From: Cytobacillus sp. NJ13 | GTDB taxonomy: Bacteria; Bacillota; Bacilli; Bacillales; Cytobacillaceae | Direction: 5' to 3' | Assembly (NCBI GenBank): GCA_030348385.1 | Contig: JAUCFP010000006.1 | Location: 2,476,501 to 2,540,500 of the forward strand | DNA length: 64,000 nt | Shown: positions 23,100 to 31,585 of the stretch, in pieces | How the letters are laid out: each line of letters begins with the position of its first letter | Position numbering within the stretch: the stretch's first letter is position 1 | Position numbers and translations under genes: made by a program | The notes under the pieces: model-generated | Told to the model about the DNA's origin: nothing | Seen by the model: the letters and a program-made list of their open reading frames with translations, nothing else | Databases searched by the model: none

Positions 23100-23380
23100 T
23101 AAGAAATAGGTTTTAAGACAAGTTCTCGTGGTAAACAAATAATGCAAGGCCAATAACAAAACAGAAGGGACTGGTTGACGATGAAAAGCGTAACAGCGAC
23201 TTCAAGGTTCGTCATTGGCATTGCAAGAAACCAGGGAGGATTTGCAGAGCGTTCGAAAGGCACTCTCGTCTATAACCGATATATTTAAAATCGGTTCGGC
23301 CCTATGCAAATCATAATCCTCAGGTTGTCCGTCATCGGACTTAAAAAAGGTGCAGACCAATCGGTTTGCATCTTTTTTAA
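23100..23380 (+). ncRNA. Putative structured small RNA with terminator
   Basis: The 475-base gap 23028-23503 holds no convincing gene but is rich in structure. GATTTGCA (23239-23246) pairs with TGCAAATC (23305-23312); ACCGAT and ATCGGT flank an AT-rich loop near 23276-23296; GTCCG-tcat-CGGAC (23327-23340) is a tight hairpin; and a strong terminator closes at 23343-23380. This layout suggests a small RNA or a leader that ends before the dehydrogenase operon. I do not recognise an Rfam class. A short open frame starting at ATG 23180 is possible but has a poorly spaced ribosome binding site. Confidence 0.4.
23343..23380 (+). terminator. Strong terminator upstream of the dehydrogenase operon
   Basis: AAAAAAGGTGCAGACC-aatc-GGTTTGCATCTTTTTT, a 16-base stem with two G-T pairs. 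It is 120 bases before the next gene, so it ends a separate transcript or acts as an attenuator. Confidence 0.8.
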
Positions 23381-23503
23381 TGCCTCATAAATCCCCTTCT
23401 CATTCCCTCTTCTTTTTTCACTATCTGCAAAAAAAATCCTGATCATTGTTTAGACATGTATTTTTATCACCATAATGGCAAATAAAAGGAGGTTTCTAGA
23501 TAA

Positions 23504-24268
23504 ATGTCTGAACATGAACAAAAACAAGAATCAACCATGTCCCGGAGGAGATTCATCCGCAATTCCGGATTAGTTGCCGGCGGTTTGGTAGGAGGCGGCA
23601 TTCTTGGAGGCTTAATTGGTGCAAACATGAATAAAGACGGTACAGCAACGGAAGAGAATACCCATACAAACGGGCATGATCAGGTTGCCTATCAGCAGTC
23701 ACCTTTATATTTCACAAACCCTGAAATTTTCGGAATTCTGCAGGCGGCCGTTGAGAGAATTTATCCAAAGGATGAAAATGGCCCTGGCGCTAATGATTTG
23801 GATGTTCCATTTTTTATTGACCACCAGCTTGCGGGCTCATGGGGAAACAATACAAGGGAATATATGCAGGGCCCATTCTTCCCAGGCTCAAACTTTCAGG
23901 GTTACCAATCCCCTTTAAAACGGCATGAAGTCTTTGATGTCGGCCTTGTTGCCCTGCAGACCTACAGCAATGATAAGTTCAATAAGCCTTTCGCTGAACT
24001 GGAGGGTGAACAGCAGGATGAAATTCTTACAGCCTTTGAAGAAGACAAAGTAAAGCTCCGGGGTGTTACTTCCAGGACATTTTTTAATATTCTCCGGGCA
24101 GCAACCATTGAAGGCGTCTATGCAGATCCTGCCTATGCCGGAAACAAGAATATGGAAGGCTGGAAAATGAAAGACTTTCCTGGCCATCAGATGAGCTATA
24201 TCAATCAAATTGAGTCTGAAAAATTTGTTGAAATTAAACCGAACAGTCTCCATTCATATACGAAATAG
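23504..24268 (+). CDS. Gluconate 2-dehydrogenase subunit 3 family protein, Tat-exported
   Basis: A 254-residue small subunit of a membrane-bound GMC-type dehydrogenase. The N-terminus has a twin-arginine signal: SRRRFIRNSG (residues 13-22) followed by a glycine-rich hydrophobic stretch (GGLVGGGILGGLIGA). The rest matches the gluconate 2-dehydrogenase subunit 3 family (ILQAAVERIYPKDENGPGANDL, FFNILRAATIEGVYADPAYAGNKNMEGWKMKDFPG). Small subunits of this kind carry the Tat signal and pull the folded FAD-containing large subunit across the membrane. AAAAGGAGG precedes the ATG. The gene is followed at 26 bases by its flavoprotein partner and then by tatA-tatC. Confidence 0.9.
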   Translation: MSEHEQKQESTMSRRRFIRNSGLVAGGLVGGGILGGLIGANMNKDGTATEENTHTNGHDQVAYQQSPLYFTNPEIFGILQAAVERIYPKDENGPGANDLDVPFFIDHQLAGSWGNNTREYMQGPFFPGSNFQGYQSPLKRHEVFDVGLVALQTYSNDKFNKPFAELEGEQQDEILTAFEEDKVKLRGVTSRTFFNILRAATIEGVYADPAYAGNKNMEGWKMKDFPGHQMSYINQIESEKFVEIKPNSLHSYTK

Positions 24269-24294
24269 TACTATCTCTTAAGGAAGTGGTTAAA

Positions 24295-26004
24295 ATGGCT
24301 AAAACATTGCCAAAAACAGATGCAGTCGTTGTAGGAGTCGGATGGGCAGGCGGGATCATTGCGGCTGAACTTGGGAAACAGGGGTTAAAAGTAGTTGGCC
24401 TGGAACGGGGGAAAGAGCGTGGAGTCAAGGACTACTATGTTGTCCATGATGAACTTCGCTATGGAATCCGCTATGAATTAATGCAGGATCTTTCAAAAGA
24501 AACGATCACGTTCCGCAACCATGGGAAGGAAAGATCTCTTCCTATGCGTCAGCTTGGCTCCTTTTTGCTTGGTGAAGGCTTGGGAGGGTCCGGTGTCCAC
24601 TGGAATGGGCATACTTTCCGCTTTTTGCCTTATGACTTTGAAATTAAATCACAGACAGTTAAAAAATATGGAGAAGCAAAGATTAAGGGTCTTCAAGTTC
24701 AGGATTGGGGCATTACATACGATGAATTGGAGCCTTATTTCTATGAATTTGAGAAAGCGGCAGGAATTGGCGGTGAAGAAGGTGAGCTGGGGCCAAAGAG
24801 AGCGAATCCGTTTCCAAATCCTCCAATGAAGGAAACACCCATTACAACGAGATTTAAAGAGGCCGCGAAATCATTGGGTATGAAACCTTACCATATGCCA
24901 TCCGGCAATATGAGCCAGGCTTATGAAAACCAATATGGCGCCAAGCTGGCTCCTTGTCAGTACTGTGCATTCTGTGAACGTTTTGGCTGTGAATATGGAG
25001 CCAAGGCAGATCCGACCGTTGCCGTCATTCCCTTTGCCAAAGAAACTGGCAATGTGGATATCCGCAACTTTGCAAATGTAACAGAAATTATTCACGACGG
25101 CAAAAAAGCAACAGGAGTACGCTATGTGGATGTGCAAACGAAGGAAGAATTCATCCAGCCGGCAGAAATGGTTATCCTGACAAGCTATGTCATGAATAAT
25201 ACACGCCTGCTGCTGACATCCAAACTGGGACGGCCATACAATCCTGATACAGGATCAGGGGTTATCGGAAAGAATTATTGCTACCAGATCCTTCCCGGAT
25301 CAGCTGGATTTTTTGATGAAGAACAATTTAATACATTCATGGGTGCCGGTGCTCTTGGTGCAACAGTGGATGATTACAATGGAGACAATTTTGACCACTC
25401 TGATCTTGGCTTTATCCATGGCGGCTCCATTTCCCTCAACCAATCAGGATATCGCCCGATTCAATATAATATGGTTCCGACTGATACACCGAAATGGGGA
25501 AGCAAGTTCAAGGAGAATTCCATTAAGTATTTCACAAGGGCTTTAAGCATTGGGACACAGGGAGCTTCCATGCCTGTACAGCACAATTATATGGACCTGG
25601 ACCCTTCTTATAAAGATGCCTACGGACTTCCGCTGCTTCGTCTGACATATGATTTTACCGAGCAGGATAAGAATCTTTATAACTATATTGGAAAAATCAC
25701 AGACAAAATCATGAAGGAGATGGGACCGGCAAAAATTAACGACCGGCAGCAGCTGGAGCACTATGACATCGTCCCTTATCAGACAACACACAATACCGGC
25801 GGAGTGATCATGGGGGCTGAGCCCGAAACATCAGCTGTAAATAACTATATGCAGATGTGGGATGCAGAAAATGTATTTGTCATTGGCGCATCCGCTTTCC
25901 CTCACAACGGAGGGTATAATCCGACAGGAACAGTTGGGGCACTCGCCTACCGTGCTGCTGAAGGAATCATCAAATACAGCAAAGAAGGCGGCCTTCTAGC
26001 ATAA
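24295..26004 (+). CDS. GMC-type FAD oxidoreductase, gluconate 2-dehydrogenase-like large subunit
   Basis: A 569-residue flavoprotein. The N-terminal Rossmann fold is seen in DAVVVGVGWAGGIIAAELGKQG (GxGxxGG-type) with ERG as the adenosine-binding acid, and the C-terminus has the GMC segment FVIGASAFPHNGGYNPTGTVGALAYRAAEG including the catalytic His-Asn region. A Cys cluster (CQYCAFCERFGCEYGA, about residues 222-237) is typical of the gluconate/sorbitol dehydrogenase branch. ATG 24295 is chosen because AAGGAAG is well placed. It has no signal peptide of its own and so is expected to ride with the Tat-tagged small subunit. No cytochrome c subunit is encoded nearby, so the electron acceptor may be quinone or a separate cytochrome. 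Real substrate unknown. Confidence 0.9.
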   Translation: MAKTLPKTDAVVVGVGWAGGIIAAELGKQGLKVVGLERGKERGVKDYYVVHDELRYGIRYELMQDLSKETITFRNHGKERSLPMRQLGSFLLGEGLGGSGVHWNGHTFRFLPYDFEIKSQTVKKYGEAKIKGLQVQDWGITYDELEPYFYEFEKAAGIGGEEGELGPKRANPFPNPPMKETPITTRFKEAAKSLGMKPYHMPSGNMSQAYENQYGAKLAPCQYCAFCERFGCEYGAKADPTVAVIPFAKETGNVDIRNFANVTEIIHDGKKATGVRYVDVQTKEEFIQPAEMVILTSYVMNNTRLLLTSKLGRPYNPDTGSGVIGKNYCYQILPGSAGFFDEEQFNTFMGAGALGATVDDYNGDNFDHSDLGFIHGGSISLNQSGYRPIQYNMVPTDTPKWGSKFKENSIKYFTRALSIGTQGASMPVQHNYMDLDPSYKDAYGLPLLRLTYDFTEQDKNLYNYIGKITDKIMKEMGPAKINDRQQLEHYDIVPYQTTHNTGGVIMGAEPETSAVNNYMQMWDAENVFVIGASAFPHNGGYNPTGTVGALAYRAAEGIIKYSKEGGLLA

Positions 26005-26043
26005 AGGATACCTATTAAAACTGACAAAAAAGGAGTGAACATC

Positions 26044-26262
26044 ATGGGGCTTTCAAATATAGGAATTCCCGGATTGATTATTATCCTGGTTATTACCTTA
26101 ATTATCTTCGGGCCTAAAAAGCTTCCTGAGATCGGGTCTGCCTTTGGAAGGACCTTATCAGAATTCAAGAAATCAGCCAGAGATATTATGAGTGACGATG
26201 ATGAACCCGATTCAAAAACACGCTCAATTGAAACGGCTGATCGGAAGGATAAACCGCTTTAA
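26044..26262 (+). CDS. tatA: Sec-independent translocase subunit TatA
   Basis: TatA (72 aa): a short N-terminal transmembrane helix ([19 protein letters not shown]), the hinge [21 protein letters not shown] with the conserved Phe-Gly, an amphipathic helix and a charged tail. AGGAG lies eight bases before ATG 26044; GTG 26035 overlaps this site. It is the third gene of the dehydrogenase operon, so this TatA probably serves the upstream complex, as TatAd-TatCd serve PhoD in B. subtilis. Confidence 0.95.
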   Translation: MGLSNIGIPGLIIILVITLIIFGPKKLPEIGSAFGRTLSEFKKSARDIMSDDDEPDSKTRSIETADRKDKPL

Positions 26263-26276
26263 TAGGAGGGTTTAGA

Positions 26277-27005
26277 ATGAAAACGGAAGAACAAACCCTT
26301 GTAGAGCATTTAACGGATCTGAGAAAAGTGCTGATTCGATCACTGCTTTTCTTTATAGCCAGTTTTGCCCTATGTCTGTTTTTCATCAACAGACTGATAC
26401 CCATGCTCGCAAATGATCATGAGCTTGTCATGCTTGGACCGCTGGATGTGATTAAGCTGTATACGGGAATTGCAGGAAGCATAAGCCTTGGACTTGCGCT
26501 TCCTTTTATCTCCTATCAGATTTGGCTATTTGTAAAGCCGGCATTAACGGAAAAAGAAAGCAGAGTATCCTTAATGTTTTTTCCGGCCATTCTCTTCAGC
26601 TTTATCGGCGGTCTTTGTTTCGGCTTTTTTATTATATTCCCTGCTATTTATCAGTTTTTAATGCTATTGGGTGAATCACATTTTGCGATGATGATCACTG
26701 CCAGGGAGTATTTTTCTTTTCTGCTGATGTCTACCATTCCTTTTGGTTTTCTGTTTGAAGTGCCTTTGCTGTTATTGTTTCTGACAACGATCGGCATTGT
26801 CACCCCAGCTATGCTCAGCTCGATGCGAAAATACGCTTATTTGATTATGGCTGTCGTATCAGCTCTTATTACACCGCCTGATTTATTTTCACAGATTCTT
26901 GTCCTTGTGCCCCTTATCGGGCTATATGAAATTGGAGTTATTTTATCAAAATTAAAATTCAAGAAATCGAAAGCTGTTCAGGACTCTCCATCCAGCGAGA
27001 TTTAA
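26277..27005 (+). CDS. tatC: Sec-independent translocase subunit TatC
   Basis: TatC (242 aa), the signal-peptide receptor of the twin-arginine pathway, with six membrane segments. The N-terminal EEQTLVEHLTDLRKVLIRSL contains the conserved Glu that contacts the Arg pair, and FVKPALTEKESR and the ISALITPPDLFSQILVLVPLIGLYEIGV-like end are typical. AGGAGGG precedes the ATG, 14 bases after the tatA stop. With tatA it forms a minimal TatAC translocase, as is standard in Bacillaceae, which lack TatB. Confidence 0.96.
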   Translation: MKTEEQTLVEHLTDLRKVLIRSLLFFIASFALCLFFINRLIPMLANDHELVMLGPLDVIKLYTGIAGSISLGLALPFISYQIWLFVKPALTEKESRVSLMFFPAILFSFIGGLCFGFFIIFPAIYQFLMLLGESHFAMMITAREYFSFLLMSTIPFGFLFEVPLLLLFLTTIGIVTPAMLSSMRKYAYLIMAVVSALITPPDLFSQILVLVPLIGLYEIGVILSKLKFKKSKAVQDSPSSEI

Positions 27006-27070
27006 ACAAGTTTAGGTTGGCCCCCAAAAGGATATTTAATAAGAAAACGTTCTTTGGGAGGTCTGTAAAA

Positions 27071-27412
27071 ATGAATGAACAGGATCATGTAATCAAACAA
27101 GATGGTGAATTGGATACGAAAAATATCAAGAATGCAATGGACAAGATGTCGAATGAAAGAGCGGAAGATATTTTAAGCAGTTTCGATGAGTTTAAAAGCT
27201 ATCTGGCTGAAAGAATTGAACTTGGCAAAAAGCTGGGATTAAATGAGGAACAGCTTGCGGTAACAGCGGAAAAAGTGGCTGGCTACCTGGCTGAAAATGT
27301 GGAGCCAAAAAACCGGGAAGAACAGCTTCTGAAAGAATTATGGAAAGCTGGCACTGATGAAGAAAGACATAAGCTGGCCCATATGCTTGTACGCCTGACA
27401 GAACAGGCCTAA
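27071..27412 (+). CDS. DUF3243 family protein (YmfJ-like)
   Basis: A 113-residue acidic helical protein. The C-terminal 75 residues match DUF3243: SFDEFKSYLAERIELGKKLGLNEEQL, then VAGYLAENVEPKNREEQLLKELW and EERHKLAHMLVRL. It starts at ATG 27071 behind TTGGGAGGT; an in-frame extension to 27017 has no ribosome binding site. It is 65 bases after tatC and may be co-transcribed, but shares no obvious function with it. Function of the family unknown. A perfect terminator follows. Confidence 0.85.
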   Translation: MNEQDHVIKQDGELDTKNIKNAMDKMSNERAEDILSSFDEFKSYLAERIELGKKLGLNEEQLAVTAEKVAGYLAENVEPKNREEQLLKELWKAGTDEERHKLAHMLVRLTEQA

Positions 27413-27413
27413 T

Positions 27414-27462
27414 AACAAAGCCGGAATTGTTGTGTATGGCAATTCCGGCTTTGTTACTTTTT
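27414..27462. terminator. Bidirectional terminator between DUF3243 gene and convergent gene
   Basis: Perfect 15-base arms AACAAAGCCGGAATT and AATTCCGGCTTTGTT with T-rich flanks on both strands. Confidence 0.9.
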
Positions 27463-27735
27463 TAGATCTCTATAAAGATTTATAAACTGGTTTGGCTCTG
27501 ACTTTACTTGGTATGAGAATAGCCCCCGATTGGTATGAAGGTAGAGAAAACCAATTTCGCAATTGGAAGATCTGTATGACATATCCCAAACTTCATCAAT
27601 GAGAAATTTATCCGTTGGCGAAAGGATGTGATCCTCAAATAAATGAAGATAAAGTTCCTTTTCAATGTATTGCTGCTGATTCCAGTCGATCTTCCGGCTG
27701 ACTGTTATAAAAGGGTGGGAAGCAATGATCCGCAC
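27454..27735 (-). CDS. Hypothetical protein, about 93 aa
   Basis: A 93-residue soluble-looking protein that I do not recognise. The frame is open up to 27777, but the only good ribosome binding site (GGAGG at 27745-27741) sits five bases before GTG 27735, so I take that as the start. Visible pattern: strands IIASHPFITVSRKI, a helix YIEKELYLHLFEDHIL, DKFLIDEVWDMSYR, then EIGFLYLHTNRGLFSYQV, ending in a basic helix NLYRDLKK. It might be a compact alpha/beta domain. Its 3' end overlaps the terminator shared with the DUF3243 gene. Confidence 0.6.
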   Translation of the reverse strand: MRIIASHPFITVSRKIDWNQQQYIEKELYLHLFEDHILSPTDKFLIDEVWDMSYRSSNCEIGFLYLHTNRGLFSYQVKSEPNQFINLYRDLKK

Positions 27736-27806
27736 ATGAACCTCCATATAAAAAATGATTTGCTTCCATTGAAACATAATGCGGAACCGGATTCAAATGT
27801 GGTACC

Positions 27807-28343
27807 TTACCCTATATATTCCTCCCGTAAAATCGCATAATAAGTCAGGTCTACCGGCCTGCCATCTTTCATCGCATGCTGACGCAAAATTCCTTCATGC
27901 TTCATTCCTGACTTCTCCATAATCCTCCATGATCCAGGATTGTCTGTAAACGCAAGGGCATAAATGCGGTTATGCTGCAGCTTTTCGAATCCATATTTAA
28001 TAACTGCCCTGGCTGCCTCTGTACCATACCCTTTTCCCCAGAACGGCTTGCCGATCCAATAGCCGATTTCTGCTCTTCTGTTTGCATTAGTTCCTGTAAT
28101 ATTGATGAGTCCTATTAAGCTATTATCCTCTTTTTTCGTAATGGAGAAAATCGCAATTTTACCGTTTCTCTCTGCTTCCAGGATGCTTGCAATAAACTCC
28201 CTTGCTCCCCCTTCAGGATAGGGATGGGGAATATTTAGTGTTGTTTTGGCCACATCATAATCGCTTGCATATTCTTCTACCTTAGGTGCATCGTTAAGGG
28301 TAAGGCTGCGAAGAATTAGGCGGCTGGTTTCAAGGGGTTTCAT
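27807..28343 (-). CDS. GNAT family N-acetyltransferase, RimJ/RimL-like
   Basis: A 178-residue acetyl-CoA-dependent transferase of the RimJ/RimL subgroup. It opens with TSRLILRSLTLNDAPKVEEY, the usual start of this subgroup, and has the AEIGYWIGKPFWGKGYGTEAA stretch containing the GxGxxG-type acetyl-CoA-binding loop, and NPGSWRIMEKSGMKHEGILRQ. These enzymes acetylate N-termini of proteins or small amines; the substrate is unknown. ATG 28343 has AAAAGGAG at good spacing; upstream frame to 28397 is unsupported. Monocistronic. Confidence 0.88.
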   Translation of the reverse strand: MKPLETSRLILRSLTLNDAPKVEEYASDYDVAKTTLNIPHPYPEGGAREFIASILEAERNGKIAIFSITKKEDNSLIGLINITGTNANRRAEIGYWIGKPFWGKGYGTEAARAVIKYGFEKLQHNRIYALAFTDNPGSWRIMEKSGMKHEGILRQHAMKDGRPVDLTYYAILREEYIG

Positions 28344-28486
28344 CTCATTGTCTCCTTTTTTGTTTATCAGCAATATTTCTATTTTTCGAAAGAACATCCT
28401 TTATTTTTCCAGAAGATTTTTAGCTTTTCCAGCAGCTTATTATTTTTATCTAGGTACTTTTAATAAAATATTCTCACACAATTAAG

Positions 28487-28517
28487 AAAGCACACCACCT
28501 ATTGCAGTAGTGTGCCA
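28487..28517 (-). terminator. Terminator of tldD-pmbA operon
   Basis: Minus strand GGCACAC ... GTGTGC followed by TTTCTTAATT. Confidence 0.65.
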
Positions 28518-28528
28518 TCACCTTTTAA

Positions 28529-29887
28529 TTATTCAACCGTCACAGCCAGCTCCCTGATTAATAGAGATGGCGAACCAATGTAGCCTGTGGCCATGAACCC
28601 CATCGAAAATTCCAGATCTGAGCCGATGGCTTCAATATTATTTAATAGCTCATAGAAGTTTCCGGCAATCGTCATTTGGTTTACTGCATTTTGCATTTTT
28701 CCGTCTCTGACATAATAGCCGTTGGCCGCTATCGAGAAGTCCCCTGAAACGGTATTGGCACCGGAATGGAGGCCGGATAATTCGGTTATGATTATGCCCT
28801 CTGAGAGCGATGACACCAGCTCATCATAGCTTTGATCAGATGGAATGACATGAAGGTTTGTTGGAGCTACCGTTAAAGCGCCCTTATAAGAAGCTTTGTA
28901 GGCATTGCCCGTCGATTCTACACCATCTTTTTGAGCTGTTTTGCGGTTATGCATCAAGGTAACAAGCCTGCCGTCTTTCACAATATCTTTCCTGGCAGTG
29001 GCGACCCCTTCGCTGTCGAAATTAGAGCTGAGCAGACCTTCTTCTAAAAATGGATCATCTACTATATTCAATGACGCTGCAGCAATGATTTCACCTGTTT
29101 TGCCCTTTAAAGCCGATTGCCCTTTTTGAGTATTTTCCGCTGAGAAGATAGGAATGTATGTCTGCAGGAGGGCGCTGGCAGCATCATTTCTCAATAATAC
29201 AGGATATTTCTTGCTTTCAGCACTTCTGGCATTAAGCTGTGACAATGCTTCTTCAACTGCATACTTGGCAATTTCCTCAGGATTCAAGATGGAAAAGTCT
29301 CTCGTAAACTTGGAGTATTCACCATTTTTCACTAGATCACCCTGCTTAACGATGACCGATACATAAATGCCGGCATGGTTTGTCTTTTCGCTGAGAATCA
29401 GGCCTTTGCTATTGAGAAGGACCCTTTCCGTTTCACCGCTGCTCAGCATGAAATAATCAGTCCCGGTTACCCGCTCATCATATGCATAGATTTGCTTTTC
29501 TATTTCCTTAAGCAAATTTATTTTTTCAGGGATCGTAACTTCAGCAAGACTACTTGAATAGTAGCTTCCTGCCTCATACTTTTTGCTGCCGGCAAAGATT
29601 TCTTCCTGTACTTCATCTTCAATAAATTGAGAGTTTTCCTTCACATTCTCGATCAGAAAAGACAGGGATTCCTCATCCATCTTCTCCGTAAAAGCATAGC
29701 CCATCCTGCCTTCGTAAAGGCCTCGGAAGGAGGTTCCGAACACTTCGGAGGTGTCGTAGGAGTCAATTTCCCCTTTGTAAAGCTCGCAGGAGAACTTTTC
29801 CTCTCTCTCATAATAAAGCTCCATATCTGTAAAACCATGCTGCCCGCCAAGATGAAATAGCTTTTCTTTAAATTCCTGCAGATTCAT
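28529..29887 (-). CDS. pmbA: TldE/PmbA family metalloprotease subunit
   Basis: The 452-residue non-catalytic partner of the TldD/TldE heterodimeric protease. Like other TldE proteins it lacks the HExxxH motif of TldD. Family landmarks include YEREEKFSCELYKGEIDSYD, GMGYAF-type loop (EGRMGYAFTEKM), LHSGANTVSGDFSIAANGYYVRDG and LLNNIEAIGSDLEF. ATG 29887 has AGGGGGGCG upstream, one base after the TldD stop, so the pair is translationally linked. In E. coli the complex trims peptides such as the microcin B17 precursor and CcdA; the target here is unknown. Confidence 0.92.
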   Translation of the reverse strand: MNLQEFKEKLFHLGGQHGFTDMELYYEREEKFSCELYKGEIDSYDTSEVFGTSFRGLYEGRMGYAFTEKMDEESLSFLIENVKENSQFIEDEVQEEIFAGSKKYEAGSYYSSSLAEVTIPEKINLLKEIEKQIYAYDERVTGTDYFMLSSGETERVLLNSKGLILSEKTNHAGIYVSVIVKQGDLVKNGEYSKFTRDFSILNPEEIAKYAVEEALSQLNARSAESKKYPVLLRNDAASALLQTYIPIFSAENTQKGQSALKGKTGEIIAAASLNIVDDPFLEEGLLSSNFDSEGVATARKDIVKDGRLVTLMHNRKTAQKDGVESTGNAYKASYKGALTVAPTNLHVIPSDQSYDELVSSLSEGIIITELSGLHSGANTVSGDFSIAANGYYVRDGKMQNAVNQMTIAGNFYELLNNIEAIGSDLEFSMGFMATGYIGSPSLLIRELAVTVE

Positions 29888-29888
29888 A

Positions 29889-31280
29889 TTATTCGCCCCC
29901 CTTTGTTCCGCCAACAGTCATTTCGCTTACGCGGATCATCGGCTGGCCAACATTGACAGGAATGCTTCCGCTTTGTGAACCGCACATGCCTGCACCGTGG
30001 TCCAGGTTATTCCCCACCATATCAACCAGCTGGAGAGTTTTCGGGCCATTTCCTATTAATGTAGCACCTTTTAACGGTTTGCCGATTTTCCCCTCTTTTA
30101 CAAGATATGCCTCCATGACAGCGAAATTGTAATCGCCAGTTGTGGTATTGACCTGGCCGCCGCCCATGTATTTTGTATATATTCCGTATTCTGTATTTGA
30201 GATGATTTCTTCCGGAGTGGATTTGCCGTTTGCAATGTACGTATTCGTCATCCTCGAAGTCGGTGCAAAGCGGTAGGACTGCCGTCTTCCTGATCCTGTC
30301 GACTCCATGCCCATTCTGCGGCCGCCGAATTTATCAATCAAGTAACCTTTTAATATCCCATTTTCAATCAGCACATTTTTACGGGCTTTTTCGCCTTCAT
30401 CATCTATCGTAATCGATCCCCACTCATTGGCAAGCGTGCCGTCATCAATGTATGTAACGACATCTGAGGCCACTTTTTCGCCGATCCGGTTTGCAAAAAC
30501 AGAGTTTTCCTTCGCCACAGATGTAGCTTCCAGGCCATGTCCGCATGCTTCATGGAAAATAATGCCGCCGAATTCATTATCGATGATGACAGGCAATTTT
30601 CCGCTCGGGCATGGCTCTGCCCCAAGCATCGTGACCGCGACGCGGGAAGCTTCATTGGCATAATGTTCAAGGTTAAGGTCTTCCATGAATTCAAAGCCTT
30701 TATGGGCTCCAGGTCCATAGAAGCCAGTCTGCATTTGGTTTCCTTCTGCAGCAATTGACTGAATGGCAAGACGGCTTCGCACCCGGCGGTCTTCAACAAA
30801 TTTACCTTCCGAGTTGGCAATCAGCACATTCTGTTCTTCATCCAAATACCTGACCGTAACCTGCTGGATGCTGTTATGATACTTTTTCGCAATCTCGTAA
30901 GCCTTTTTCATCACATCTACTTTGCGAAGCTTCTCCACTTCGCGCGGATTAAGAGATATAGGATGTGCTGCCGGAATGATTTCTTTTTGAAGCTGTGAGG
31001 GCTGAATGATTTTTTCTCCTTGGATCGCCTGGGCAGCATTGCCCGCAGCTTTAAGCAAACCTTCCTTTGAACCATCCGTTGTGTAAGCATAAACACTCTG
31101 CAGTCCCTTAAACACGCGAATGCCTATCCCGTAATCCCTGCCCGATAAGCTGCTCTCAATTTTACCGGCCTGCAGTGCGAGGTTATTGGTAAAACGATCC
31201 TCAACAAACACTTCCGCAAAATCCCCGCCAGTAGCCAGGGCTGCTGTAATAACATCCTGAATGATTGATTGTGAAAGCAT
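29889..31280 (-). CDS. tldD: TldD family metalloprotease
   Basis: The 463-residue catalytic subunit of the TldD/TldE protease. The zinc motif HEACGHGLEA (HExxxH) is present near residue 240, preceded by the DNEFGGIIF strand, and the C-terminal AGMCGSQSGSIPVNVGQP is the conserved cap region with the zinc-ligand Cys. The N-terminal half (FAEVFVEDRFTNNLALQAGKIE) forms the substrate groove. It is first in the tldD-pmbA operon. Its usual role is maturation or clearance of small unfolded peptides. Cytoplasmic. Confidence 0.94.
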   Translation of the reverse strand: MLSQSIIQDVITAALATGGDFAEVFVEDRFTNNLALQAGKIESSLSGRDYGIGIRVFKGLQSVYAYTTDGSKEGLLKAAGNAAQAIQGEKIIQPSQLQKEIIPAAHPISLNPREVEKLRKVDVMKKAYEIAKKYHNSIQQVTVRYLDEEQNVLIANSEGKFVEDRRVRSRLAIQSIAAEGNQMQTGFYGPGAHKGFEFMEDLNLEHYANEASRVAVTMLGAEPCPSGKLPVIIDNEFGGIIFHEACGHGLEATSVAKENSVFANRIGEKVASDVVTYIDDGTLANEWGSITIDDEGEKARKNVLIENGILKGYLIDKFGGRRMGMESTGSGRRQSYRFAPTSRMTNTYIANGKSTPEEIISNTEYGIYTKYMGGGQVNTTTGDYNFAVMEAYLVKEGKIGKPLKGATLIGNGPKTLQLVDMVGNNLDHGAGMCGSQSGSIPVNVGQPMIRVSEMTVGGTKGGE

Positions 31281-31585
31281 AAAGACCCTCCCTATTTCTA
31301 ACTTTTCAAACTATTCTAATCATACCGAACTGATCTTTATTTTAGTATGATTTTTTCCTTTTTTGACCAATAAGGAGGATGATTATGCCTCGGTCTGGAG
31401 ACTTAAATGGGGTTATTTGCAAGTACAACTGCTTTATTTACAATTTCGCTTATTTATTTGCATGTTCAGCCGCTTTATTTGCAAGTTTACATATTTATTT
31501 GCAAGTTCAGCCGCTTTATTTGCAAATTCACTCTATTTGCAAAGCTGTTTTCCACACAAAAAAAGCGCCACATCCATGGCACTTT
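31281..31585. other. AT-rich intergenic stretch with 20/21-bp tandem repeats
   Basis: No gene is convincing here. A short frame at 31363-31749 runs through repeats and overlaps cls, so it is rejected. The content is the tandem repeat at 31411-31545. Confidence 0.7.
31411..31545. repeat. Imperfect tandem repeats, alternating 21- and 20-bp units
   Basis: On the minus strand the units are TTGCAAATAAAGCGGCTGAAC and TTGCAAATAAATATGTAAAC in alternation, about six units. Two copies of the first form are identical. The invariant core is TTGCAAATAA. The array lies downstream of cls and upstream of tldD on the same strand. There are no spacers of CRISPR type. Confidence 0.8.

Noticed and set aside
23180..23290. 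Short protein gene of about 35 codons inside the structured interval
   Set aside because: The ribosome binding site (AAGGG) is too far from the ATG, and the region is better explained by RNA structure; kept only as a possibility.
23200..23330. tRNA-Sec (selC) or another tRNA-like gene
   Set aside because: I could not form an acceptor stem, long extra arm, T-loop and CCA end. The window therefore gives no direct evidence of Sec machinery.
29627..29860. Plus-strand frame opposite pmbA
   Set aside because: Antisense to conserved TldE sequence, no ribosome binding site.
31411..31545. CRISPR array
   Set aside because: Units are contiguous 20-21 bp repeats without unique spacers, and no cas gene is present.
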